Positions 6,812 to 14,098 of a stretch of 20,787 nucleotides of DNA are shown here, piece by piece. The first letter of the stretch is position 1; each line of letters opens with the position of its first letter. Under the pieces are notes generated by a model, which ran no database searches, was not told where the DNA came from, and saw only the letters and a program-made list of their open reading frames with translations. This DNA comes from an uncultured Pelagibacteraceae bacterium. GTDB lineage: Bacteria; Pseudomonadota; Alphaproteobacteria; Pelagibacterales; Pelagibacteraceae. The stretch spans positions 1-20,787 of the forward strand of contig CACIWH010000008.1 of the NCBI GenBank assembly GCA_902590295.1, written 5' to 3'. The position numbers and the translations under genes are program-made.

Positions 6812-8257
6812 ATGTCCAATTATAAAACAGTATTTTTTACATTAGGGATTTTATTAATTATTTTAGGAGTGGCCATGATGGTTCCAGTGGTGTTCCAATT
6901 AATTTATGACGAATTTGACTATACTTTCATTACCTCTGGAATTATAACAATTACTTTCGGGATATTGTTTTTTCTCTCTAACATTGATCATTTAAAATTA
7001 ATTAATACACAACAGGCTTTTTTGTTAACAGCTTTATCATGGTTGAACATTGCAACATTTGGATCTTTACCATTTTTTTTTTCTGAATTAAATTTATCAA
7101 TTACAGACTCTTTTTTTGAAAGCATGTCAGGTATAACAACTACAGGAGCAACAATCTTAAATAATATAGAAAGCTCACCAAAAGGTATACTCATATGGAG
7201 GTCAATGCTCCAATGGCTTGGAGGGATTGGTGTAATTTTGATGGCAATTACTCTTATGCCGATTATGAATATTGGTGGAATACAATTATTAAAAATTTCC
7301 GCTTATGATAACTCTGAAAAGATATTACCAAAATCTAAAGAAATTTCTAAAAGACTGATTACTGTATATATAACTTTAACTTTTTTGTGTGCATTTTTTT
7401 ATAAAATTTTTGGAATGAATACTTTTGATAGTTTGACACACTCTATGACAACGATAGCAACCGGAGGCTTTTCAAATTACGATCAGTCTATAGGATATTT
7501 TAATAATGCTTACATTGAGATAATTTCAATTATATTTATTTTGTTGGGCAGTATTCCTTTTATTTTATATATAAAATTTATTTCTGATGATAAAAAAATC
7601 ATTTTTAAAGATGAACAGGTCAAACTATTTTTTAAACTAACTCTATTTTCAATATTGATATTATTTTTTTATCTTATTATAGTTAATAAGAGTGTATTTG
7701 AAATACATCTAAGATCAATAATTTTTAATGTAGTTTCAATCTTAACAGGTACAGGATATGTAACTAAAGAGTTTGATCAATGGGGAAATTTTCCATTGAT
7801 TTTTTTCTTAATACTTATGTTTATTGGAGGGTGCGCTGGATCAACTACATGTGGAATAAAAATTTTTAGAGTTCACATTTTGTATTTTTTTATTAGAAAT
7901 CAATTAATTAAAATTATCTATCCAAGAGGTATAATAAACTTAAAATACAATAATAGTAAGGTTGAGGATAAGCAGATAGCATCGATAATATCTTTTATAT
8001 ATCTTTATATTTTGATATTTTTTGTGTTGGCCTCAATGCTTACCTTAACTGGCTTAGACTTTATAACCTCAATTTCAGGTGCTGCATCATCTTTATCTAA
8101 CGTTGGCCCTGGCTTGGGAAGTGAAATTGGACCAAATAGTAATTATTCTGGGCTTCCTGATCAATCAAAGTGGTTGTTATCAGCAGGGATGATTTTAGGA
8201 AGACTAGAAATTTTTGCAATACTAATAATTTTTTTACCATCTTTTTGGAGAAAATAA
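6812..8257 (+). CDS. trkH: Trk-type potassium uptake protein, membrane subunit
   Basis: A 481-residue membrane protein of the TrkH/KtrB family, which forms the K+-conducting subunit of Trk transporters. The four pore-loop selectivity segments of this fourfold pseudo-repeat are visible: SGITTTGATI (106-115), TIATGGFSNY (214-223), ILTGTGYVT (310-318) and SSLSNVGPGLG (426-436). GGCAGSTTCGIK (339-350) is the conserved stretch after the third pore. Length fits TrkH (about 480) rather than the shorter KtrB. Its cytosolic NAD-binding partner TrkA is not in the window. ATG 6812 is followed directly by a hydrophobic first helix. The stop codon is immediately followed by the ampG start, so it heads a four-gene run on the plus strand. 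Confidence 0.94.
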   Translation: MSNYKTVFFTLGILLIILGVAMMVPVVFQLIYDEFDYTFITSGIITITFGILFFLSNIDHLKLINTQQAFLLTALSWLNIATFGSLPFFFSELNLSITDSFFESMSGITTTGATILNNIESSPKGILIWRSMLQWLGGIGVILMAITLMPIMNIGGIQLLKISAYDNSEKILPKSKEISKRLITVYITLTFLCAFFYKIFGMNTFDSLTHSMTTIATGGFSNYDQSIGYFNNAYIEIISIIFILLGSIPFILYIKFISDDKKIIFKDEQVKLFFKLTLFSILILFFYLIIVNKSVFEIHLRSIIFNVVSILTGTGYVTKEFDQWGNFPLIFFLILMFIGGCAGSTTCGIKIFRVHILYFFIRNQLIKIIYPRGIINLKYNNSKVEDKQIASIISFIYLYILIFFVLASMLTLTGLDFITSISGAASSLSNVGPGLGSEIGPNSNYSGLPDQSKWLLSAGMILGRLEIFAILIIFLPSFWRK

Positions 8258-9721
8258 ATGAATAGAAACTTTTTATATTTCTTTACTGAGAAACCATTAA
8301 AAATGATTTTGCTTGGTTTTTCATCAGGATTGCCAATACTTTTAGTTTTTTCTACTTTATCAGTATGGTTAACTAAAGCTGGTATTGAAAGAAGTACAGT
8401 AACACTTTTTAGTTGGGCTGGATTTGCATATGCTTTTAAATTTTTATGGTCGCCTTTAGTTGACAAAGTTAGCATTCCTTTTTTTTCTAGTATGGGACAT
8501 AGGAGAAGCTGGTTGCTCTTGACGCAATTGTTAATAATTTTCACATTAGTTCTCACATCAATTAATGATCCTCAAAATAATATTTATATCACAGCTGTGT
8601 GTATTACCCTTGTTGCTTTTTTTAGTGCAACTCAAGATATAATAATTGATGCTTACAGGATTGAGTCTGTTGAACAAAAATTACAAGGATCATTATCATC
8701 CACATATATAGCTGGTTACAGAATTGGCATGCTTTTTGGTGGAGCTGGTAGCTTATGGTTAGCTTCATTATGGGGCGGTGATGTTTATGAACATGATGTT
8801 TGGAAAAAAGTATATCTAACTATGTCATTATTAATGTTAATAGGTATTATTGCGAATCTTATATCACTTGAACCAAAGCGAAAAAGGATATTTTCAAACA
8901 GAACAAATTCACACTTTAAATTTTTCATAAATATATTAATTTCAGTTATAATTTTTATATTAATTTATTCAAATATAACTAACCCTTTTCCAGACAGAAA
9001 TTTATTAAGTTTTTTCTTTACAATATCAAGTTTAATCATTTGTTTTTTGTGTAGTAGTTTTTATATTTTTTTGATGGTTAAATTGAAATTTCAAGATAGC
9101 TCAATAATTAAAGAAAGTTACTTCAATCCAATTAAAAACTTTATAAATAGGTATGGAAAGCTTGCTATACTTATTTTGCTTTTGATATCACTTTACAGAA
9201 TGGCGGATGTTGTTATGGGAGTAATGGCAAATATTTTTTACCTAGAAAAAGGTTATAGCATAGGTGAAATTGCAACATATTCTAAATTTTTTGGAGTTTT
9301 TGCTACAATTGCAGGAGGATTGTTTGGAGGATATTTTGCGATGAAATTTGGAACCATGATCACTTTGTTTATCGGTGCACTTATCGCGTCTTTAAGTAAT
9401 TTACTTTTTGCTTGGTTAGCAACTACAGAGGCTAATATTAAATACTTAATTTCCGTAATTACAGCTGACAATATTTCCAGTGGATTTGCTGGAGCTGCAT
9501 TTGTAATATACTTGTCTGGATTAACATCTGTAAAATTTACAGCTACTCAATATGCACTTTTCAGTTCAATTATGTTGTTTTTGCCTAAACTTATAGCAGG
9601 TTATTCTGGAGCTTGGGTGGATGTAATGGGTTATCAAGCATACTTTATAACTACCGCTTTAATAGGAATACCGGTTTTGTTTTTAATAGTATATATTTCA
9701 AAAGTAGCACCAATTAAATGA
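8258..9721 (+). CDS. ampG: AmpG-family muropeptide permease (MFS)
   Basis: A 487-residue major facilitator protein with about 12 hydrophobic segments. AmpG landmarks include EKPLKMILLGFSSGLPILLV near the N terminus, KFLWSPLVDK (61-70), GHRRSW (80-85) and ATQDIIIDAYRIE (124-136). AmpG proteins import GlcNAc-anhydromuropeptides released during wall turnover, driven by the proton gradient, for recycling in the cytoplasm. The gene begins on the base after the trkH stop and ends in an ATGA overlap with an NlpC/P60 peptidase gene. That neighbour supports a murein-recycling role over a role in generic drug efflux. AmpG-like proteins with other solutes exist, so the exact substrate is inferred. Confidence 0.87.
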   Translation: MNRNFLYFFTEKPLKMILLGFSSGLPILLVFSTLSVWLTKAGIERSTVTLFSWAGFAYAFKFLWSPLVDKVSIPFFSSMGHRRSWLLLTQLLIIFTLVLTSINDPQNNIYITAVCITLVAFFSATQDIIIDAYRIESVEQKLQGSLSSTYIAGYRIGMLFGGAGSLWLASLWGGDVYEHDVWKKVYLTMSLLMLIGIIANLISLEPKRKRIFSNRTNSHFKFFINILISVIIFILIYSNITNPFPDRNLLSFFFTISSLIICFLCSSFYIFLMVKLKFQDSSIIKESYFNPIKNFINRYGKLAILILLLISLYRMADVVMGVMANIFYLEKGYSIGEIATYSKFFGVFATIAGGLFGGYFAMKFGTMITLFIGALIASLSNLLFAWLATTEANIKYLISVITADNISSGFAGAAFVIYLSGLTSVKFTATQYALFSSIMLFLPKLIAGYSGAWVDVMGYQAYFITTALIGIPVLFLIVYISKVAPIK

Positions 9722-10431
9722 TAAACAACTATCCAATAGTGAATATTTATGAAAAAAAATCTTTAAAATCAAAATTATCCTCACAGTTGATATATGGTGA
9801 AAGGTTTCAAATATTAAATAAAAAAAGAGGCTGGTTAAAAATTAAAACCTCTTACGATAAATATACAGGTTTTATAAAAAAAAGGAAATTTAAGAAAGAT
9901 ATCAATATAACACATAAAATTTCATCTTTATTTGCAAGAATATATTCAAAACCAAAAAATAAATATATACTAAGTACTAAATTACCATTTTGTTCATTAA
10001 TTTCAGTAACAGAAAAAAAAAAAGAATTTTATAAATTTGAAAATTATTGGATTAAAAAAAAAGACGTTGTACCAATAAGCTACAAGAAGCAGACTTTCAA
10101 AAAAATTATAATTTTTAAAGATATTCCTTATAAATGGGGTGGTAAAACTTATAAAGGAATCGATTGTTCAGCTTTAGTGCAAATTTTTTTTAAATTTAAT
10201 AATCAATACTGTCCTAGAGACACAAAAGATCAAATAAAATATTTTAAAAAACCAAACAATATTAAGAAGAATGCCATTATATTTTGGAAAGGTCATGTTG
10301 CGGTTTGTCTAACAAAAACTCTGTTAATACATGCTTATGGACCAAAAAAAAAAGTTCTTTTTATGAATGTAAAAAAAACAATAAAACTAATAAAAAAAAC
10401 AGCTAAATTAAACGTAATTGGAATTAGATAA
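9718..10431 (+). CDS. Cytoplasmic NlpC/P60 peptidase with N-terminal SH3-like domains
   Basis: A 237-residue protein with two SH3b-like segments (about 5-60 and 68-120) followed by an NlpC/P60 domain. The catalytic triad is visible: Cys150 in GIDCSALVQ, His193 in FWKGHVAVC and His205 in LLIHAYGP. YKWGGKTYKGIDCSALVQ is the standard core motif. NlpC/P60 enzymes cleave gamma-D-Glu to diaminopimelate bonds in murein peptides. There is no signal peptide or lipobox, so the enzyme should stay in the cytoplasm. That resembles YkfC-type enzymes, which process imported muropeptides. The ATGA overlap with ampG strongly links the two functions. Very basic, with Lys-rich composition like its neighbours. 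The TPR-sulfotransferase gene starts on the next base. Confidence 0.87.
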   Translation: MINNYPIVNIYEKKSLKSKLSSQLIYGERFQILNKKRGWLKIKTSYDKYTGFIKKRKFKKDINITHKISSLFARIYSKPKNKYILSTKLPFCSLISVTEKKKEFYKFENYWIKKKDVVPISYKKQTFKKIIIFKDIPYKWGGKTYKGIDCSALVQIFFKFNNQYCPRDTKDQIKYFKKPNNIKKNAIIFWKGHVAVCLTKTLLIHAYGPKKKVLFMNVKKTIKLIKKTAKLNVIGIR

Positions 10432-11946
10432 ATGGACGTTCAAGATTTAAAAAATAAATTTGAAGAGTTAAAAAAAAGATTTTTAGAAAAAAAATATGAT
10501 GAAGTTATAAAGGAATGCAATCTAATTTTAAAAAAAAATAAAGTTGATGTTTTTTATAATCTATTATGTCTCTCGTATAATAACAAAAATGACATCACAA
10601 AAGCTATTAATGTGATGGAATTAGCTTTAAAAAATAGTCCAAATAATATTGATTTTTTAAATAATTTAGGGATGTTTTATTCAAATATTTATCAATACAA
10701 AAAAGCAGAGGACTGCTACAAAAAAGGGCTTAAAGTCGATAGTAATAATTTGAGTTTGTTAAATAATTTGGCAAATTTAAAAAAAAATTTGGATCAAAAT
10801 GAAGAAGCAATTTCTATTTATGAAAAAATCTTATTAGTTAAGCCTGAAGAACTTGCGATAATGTACAACTTAGCAGGTCTTCACAACAGTTTAGGTAACT
10901 TTGAAAAATCAAAAAAATTATATTTAAAGATGTTAGACCTTCAGCCTAAATTTACAGAAGCAGATAGAATGATTTCTCAAATGGAAAAGTACAATTCTCA
11001 ACATGAACATTTTTTTAGCTTAAGGGAAAAGTTATCAACAATGGAGCTTAACGATAATTCATTACTACATTTACATTTTGCTCTCGGAAAAGCATATGGT
11101 GACCAAAATAAATATTCAGAGGCTTTTGAAAATTACAAAAAAGCAAATGACTTATCAAAAAAAATTAGCAATTATAATTTTGAGCAGGATAAAAAAAGAT
11201 TTAACTCAATTAAAATTAAGTTTAAATCTTTAAATAATATTAAATTAAAAAATGAAACTAGAAAATTTATTTTTATAATTGGCATGCCAAGATCAGGGAC
11301 ATCTTTAACTGAGCAAATTTTATCATCCCATAAAAATGTAGTTGGTGGTGGTGAGTTACCTTATATACAAAAAATTTATAACGATTATTTTAAATCTAAT
11401 GAAAATTTAAGTGAAAATGATTTGTTAAATTGTAGAAATGATTACTTAGACTATATATCTAATATTGATAACTCTGAAAAATATTTCACAGATAAAGCGC
11501 CATTAAATTTTTTTTATATAGGATTTATCTTAAAGTTTTTACCAAATTCAAAATTTATTAATATTAATAGGAATCCCATAGATAACTGTTGGTCAATTTA
11601 TAAAAATTATTTTCCTACAAAAATAAGCTTTGGAAATGACTTAAGCGATTTGTCAAATTATTATAAATCTTATGAAAATTTGATGTTTTTTTGGAAAAGT
11701 CTCTTCCCAGATGATGTGTATGATCTAAAATATGAAGATTTGGTTAACAATACTAAAGATGAAGTTAAAAAATTATTAGAATTTTGTTCTTTAGACTGGG
11801 ATGACAACTGTTTGCAACACCACAAAAATAAAAGGGTTATAAAAACAATCAGCTTTAATCAAGCAAGAAAACCAATATATAACACATCGCTTAAATCATA
11901 TAATGGGTACGAAAGTTATTTAACTGGGCTAAAAGATTTGAATTAA
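10432..11946 (+). CDS. TPR-repeat sulfotransferase fusion protein
   Basis: A 504-residue protein of two parts. Residues about 5-180 contain helical TPR-like repeats (for example LNNLGMFYSNIYQYKKAEDC and the two following about 34-residue units), with a further TPR-like pair near 210-245. Residues about 278-500 form a PAPS-dependent sulfotransferase domain. FIIGMPRSGTS (281-291) is the 5'-phosphosulfate-binding loop, and FININRNPIDNCWSIYKNYF (375-394) holds the Arg and Ser of the 3'-phosphate-binding site. KYFTDKAPLNFFYIGFI and RKPIYNTSLKSYNGYE are typical of the Sulfotransfer_3 type, related to tyrosylprotein sulfotransferases. There is no signal peptide, so it acts in the cytosol or at the inner membrane. 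The acceptor is unknown; similar fusions occur in marine bacteria. It is the last gene of the trkH-ampG run and overlaps the convergent tyrA by 4 nt. Confidence 0.9.
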   Translation: MDVQDLKNKFEELKKRFLEKKYDEVIKECNLILKKNKVDVFYNLLCLSYNNKNDITKAINVMELALKNSPNNIDFLNNLGMFYSNIYQYKKAEDCYKKGLKVDSNNLSLLNNLANLKKNLDQNEEAISIYEKILLVKPEELAIMYNLAGLHNSLGNFEKSKKLYLKMLDLQPKFTEADRMISQMEKYNSQHEHFFSLREKLSTMELNDNSLLHLHFALGKAYGDQNKYSEAFENYKKANDLSKKISNYNFEQDKKRFNSIKIKFKSLNNIKLKNETRKFIFIIGMPRSGTSLTEQILSSHKNVVGGGELPYIQKIYNDYFKSNENLSENDLLNCRNDYLDYISNIDNSEKYFTDKAPLNFFYIGFILKFLPNSKFININRNPIDNCWSIYKNYFPTKISFGNDLSDLSNYYKSYENLMFFWKSLFPDDVYDLKYEDLVNNTKDEVKKLLEFCSLDWDDNCLQHHKNKRVIKTISFNQARKPIYNTSLKSYNGYESYLTGLKDLN

Positions 11947-12848
11947 AATAAATCTCTACCAAAATTAGGTTTAGATACATCTTGTTTTAAATTAATTATT
12001 TGTTTCCGAACTTTTTTTGAATTCTTCAATATCTTTAAAACGTTTGTATTATTTTGATTTTTAATAAGTTTTTTAAAATTTTTTAAATTTCTTATAAAGA
12101 TATTTATTGAATCAATAATATTATCTTTGTTTTCAAAGAAAATATCACGCCACATTATTTCATTAGATGCTGCTGTTCTAGAAAAATCTCTCAGACCCCC
12201 AGCGCTATATTTTATAATACTTTTTTTATTTTTCTTTTGAAAATCAATAGCTGTTTTCACTAGATTGTATGCAATTAAATGCGGTAAATGACTAGTTATT
12301 GAAAAAATTTTGTCATGATCAATAGAATTCATAAATATAATTTTTGATCCAAGTTTCTTCCAAAATATTTCAATTTTTTTTACGTTTTTTTTAGGTTTAT
12401 CATTACCTTTCAAAATTATACACCACTTGTCTTTAAATAAATTTTTATCACCAAACTCTGGTCCACTTACTTCTGAGCCAGCTATTGGATGGCTTGGAAT
12501 AAATATTTTTTTTAATTTTTTATTTTTATTAATTAAATTTTCAATATTACGTTTGGTTGAACCTGTGTCTGTTATTAGATTTTTTAACGAAATATACCTT
12601 AGCAACTTTTTAATCAAATTATTATATTGACTCATATGTGTTGAGAGTACAATCAAGTCCATATTGGAAACTTTGTGGTCTATCTTATTAAGAAATTTAA
12701 TTTTCTTATCAATTTTTTTTATCAAAGAAATATTTTTTTTTGATTTTTCAAATATATAAATATTTTTTGAGATTTTTTTACTTAATGAACCTCTTAAGAT
12801 AGATGAGCCAATCAGACCACAACCAATGATTAATATATTGCTAAACAT
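11943..12848 (-). CDS. tyrA: Prephenate/arogenate dehydrogenase
   Basis: A 301-residue NAD(P)-dependent dehydrogenase of tyrosine synthesis that oxidatively decarboxylates prephenate or arogenate. The N-terminal Rossmann motif is IIGCGLIGSSI (7-17). Family motifs follow: TDTGSTKRNI, IPSHPIAGSEVSGPEFGD, TSHLPHLIAYNL and the C-terminal SAGGLRDFSRTAASNEIMWRDIF region. There is no fused chorismate mutase or ACT domain, which is usual for alphaproteobacteria, where the free enzyme is often called a cyclohexadienyl dehydrogenase. It starts one base after the hisC stop. That pairing is common in alphaproteobacteria, where the HisC-type aminotransferase may also act on aromatic keto acids. Substrate preference cannot be read from sequence. 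Confidence 0.94.
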   Translation of the reverse strand: MFSNILIIGCGLIGSSILRGSLSKKISKNIYIFEKSKKNISLIKKIDKKIKFLNKIDHKVSNMDLIVLSTHMSQYNNLIKKLLRYISLKNLITDTGSTKRNIENLINKNKKLKKIFIPSHPIAGSEVSGPEFGDKNLFKDKWCIILKGNDKPKKNVKKIEIFWKKLGSKIIFMNSIDHDKIFSITSHLPHLIAYNLVKTAIDFQKKNKKSIIKYSAGGLRDFSRTAASNEIMWRDIFFENKDNIIDSINIFIRNLKNFKKLIKNQNNTNVLKILKNSKKVRKQIINLKQDVSKPNFGRDLF

Positions 12849-12849
12849 T

Positions 12850-13923
12850 TTAGAATATTGACTTTAGTGTTTTTAGAAAAAAATTGTTTTCTTTGGAATT
12901 TCCTATTGTTACTCTTAATTTATTTTTCATACCATATACTTCAAGGCTTCTAACAATAATACCTTTTTCTTCAAGTTTTTTTTTGAATTTTAAGGCAGAA
13001 ATTTTACACTTATCAAAATTTAATAGCAAAAAGTTCGCAGAAACTTTATTTGTATTTATATTATTTTTTTCTAAGTTGTGTTTAAGTTTTTCTGCCCATT
13101 TTTTATTATGTTTAATTGATTTTGATATAAATATTTTATCTTTAAGTGACTCTATAGCCGATAACTCTCCTATTTTTGTAATATTAAATGGTGGTTTAAT
13201 GTTCATCAACGCTTTTATTATTTCTTTTGACCCGTACCCCCACCCAACTCTTAAAGAAGCCAGTCCATAAATTTTAGAAAATGTCCTTAAAATAAAAACA
13301 TTATTTTTGTTTTTAAATAAATTTAGTCCAGACTTATAATCTTTATTTATCATATATTCTTCATAAGCGTCATCGACAACTAACAGAATATTTGACCTTA
13401 GCCTTTTCCTTAAATTTTTTAATTCTAATGCAGACAAATAAGTTGCTGTTGGATTATTAGGATTTGCTAAAAAAACAATTTTAGTTTTTCGAGTTACTTT
13501 TTTTAATATATTGTCTACTGATACTTTAAAATTTTCTTCATCGGCATAGACAACTTTGGCCCCAATTATACCTGAATAAATTCTATACATTAAAAAACTA
13601 TATTTTGGGACAATTACTTCATCTGATTTTGTCAAAAATAGTTGACAAATCATTTGAATTATTTCGTCTGAACCAGAGCCACAAATTATCTGGTCGAAAT
13701 TACATCTAAATTTTTTTGAAATTTCCTTGCGTAAACTTTTAGATTTTGAGTCAGGATATTTAGATAACAAATTAATTTTTGATAATTTTTTTTTTACTCT
13801 TGGCGAGAAACCTAATGCAGATTCATTTGCTGATAATTTAATTACTTTTTTTTTGTTAAAAAGCACTGACCTACCAGGTTTGTAACTTTTTACTCTGATT
13901 TTCCGAAATATAACTTTTTGCAT
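12850..13923 (-). CDS. hisC: Histidinol-phosphate aminotransferase
   Basis: A 357-residue fold-type I PLP aminotransferase that converts imidazole-acetol phosphate to histidinol phosphate, and in such gene contexts may also transaminate aromatic keto acids. Motifs are YKPGRS near the N terminus, KLSANESALGFSP (29-41), GSGSDEIIQ (82-90), NPNNPTAT (154-161), DDAYEEY (184-190) and RTFSKIYGLASLRVGWGYG, where Lys217 binds PLP. I place the start at ATG 13923. A TTG at 13971 would extend the frame by 16 hydrophobic residues with no counterpart in the family; they come from the A+T-rich promoter region. The gap to tyrA is one base. It is divergent from metX across a 175-bp regulatory region. Confidence 0.94.
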   Translation of the reverse strand: MQKVIFRKIRVKSYKPGRSVLFNKKKVIKLSANESALGFSPRVKKKLSKINLLSKYPDSKSKSLRKEISKKFRCNFDQIICGSGSDEIIQMICQLFLTKSDEVIVPKYSFLMYRIYSGIIGAKVVYADEENFKVSVDNILKKVTRKTKIVFLANPNNPTATYLSALELKNLRKRLRSNILLVVDDAYEEYMINKDYKSGLNLFKNKNNVFILRTFSKIYGLASLRVGWGYGSKEIIKALMNIKPPFNITKIGELSAIESLKDKIFISKSIKHNKKWAEKLKHNLEKNNINTNKVSANFLLLNFDKCKISALKFKKKLEEKGIIVRSLEVYGMKNKLRVTIGNSKENNFFLKTLKSIF

Positions 13924-13928
13924 AATGA

Positions 13929-13959
13929 TATATATAAATAATAATAAAATAATTGAAAT
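13929..13959 (-). promoter_or_regulatory. Candidate promoter for hisC
   Basis: Reading the minus strand, TTCAAT is followed after about 17 bp by TATATA repeats, which end roughly 5-7 nt before the hisC ATG at 13923. If this is the -10, transcription starts at or beside the ATG. The stretch is nearly pure A+T, so several registers are possible and the exact hexamers are uncertain. Confidence 0.3.
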
Positions 13960-13967
13960 AAAATTAA

Positions 13968-13982
13968 ACAACGATCAGTTGT
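13968..13982. repeat. Short inverted repeat in the hisC-metX divergent region
   Basis: ACAAC (13968-13972) and GTTGT (13978-13982) form an inverted repeat with a 5-nt centre, two bases before the metX -35 element. A position between two divergent promoters suits an operator. The arms are only 5 bp, so chance is a real possibility and no regulator is named. Confidence 0.25.
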
Positions 13983-13984
13983 AA

Positions 13985-14011
13985 TTGACATAATTGATAA
14001 CTTGCTATAGA
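13985..14011 (+). promoter_or_regulatory. Promoter for metX transcript
   Basis: A consensus -35 TTGACA (13985-13990) is followed by TATAGA (14006-14011) after 15 bp, and TGC directly before the latter makes an extended -10. The 15-bp spacing is short, which the extended -10 may offset. Expected transcription start is about 14017-14019, just before the first base of the SAM-II aptamer, as seen for many riboswitch-led transcripts. Confidence 0.55.
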
Positions 14012-14019
14012 AGATCTTT

Positions 14020-14070
14020 GCGCTGATTTAACTGAATTGCGAGCGCTTTAAAAAAACCGCTAAATAAGTT
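14020..14070 (+). ncRNA. SAM-II riboswitch aptamer
   Basis: The sequence between the promoter and metX matches the SAM-II class, a compact H-type pseudoknot that binds S-adenosylmethionine and is found mainly upstream of methionine genes in alphaproteobacteria and marine metagenomes. P1 is GCGCT (14020-14024) with AGCGC (14042-14046). The loop begins with the conserved GATTTAAC (14025-14032). The pseudoknot pairs TTGC (14037-14040) with GCTAA (14059-14063, one bulged base) and AACT (14030-14033) with AGTT (14067-14070). The GATTTAAC, ATTGC and GCTAAA blocks agree with the class as I know it, including the marine aptamer of known structure. Binding of SAM should reduce expression of metX and probably metW and gloB. 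SAM-V shares the binding core, but the motif order here suits SAM-II. Confidence 0.88.
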
Positions 14071-14075
14071 TTTTT
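14050..14075 (+). promoter_or_regulatory. Poly-A/poly-U hairpin overlapping the riboswitch (possible expression platform)
   Basis: Seven A and a C (14050-14057) can pair with G and seven T (14068-14075) around a 10-nt loop. This hairpin uses the same 3' bases as the SAM-II pseudoknot, so the two folds exclude each other at 14059-14070. The U tract following the aptamer could also act as the pause or release site of a weak terminator. The metX ATG is 28 nt past the aptamer with no Shine-Dalgarno sequence between, so simple start-site masking is not obvious. Confidence 0.35.
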
Positions 14076-14098
14076 CCTCACAATTCACATCAGATAAT

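Noticed and set aside
8161..8556. A 131-codon minus-strand open frame across the trkH-ampG junction.
   Set aside because: It lies opposite two well-supported genes, has no recognisable domain and is a by-product of their codon use. The same holds for minus-strand frames at 16163-16462 and 18801-19178 and the plus-strand frame at 12884-13270.
13924..13971. A 16-residue hydrophobic N-terminal extension of HisC from TTG 13971, resembling a membrane anchor.
   Set aside because: It would be encoded by the A+T-rich promoter region, and the family's N terminus aligns from ATG 13923. The hydrophobic look follows from T-rich codons.
14020..14070. SAM-V instead of SAM-II.
   Set aside because: The two share a binding core, but the loop GATTTAAC, the ATTGC block and GCTAAA in this order, and the metX context, fit SAM-II better. 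A covariance search would settle it.
14050..14075. A classic Rho-independent terminator after the riboswitch.
   Set aside because: The stem is almost all A-U and the T tract is part of the stem, so it does not meet the usual GC-stem-plus-T-tract form. Kept only as a candidate switch hairpin.
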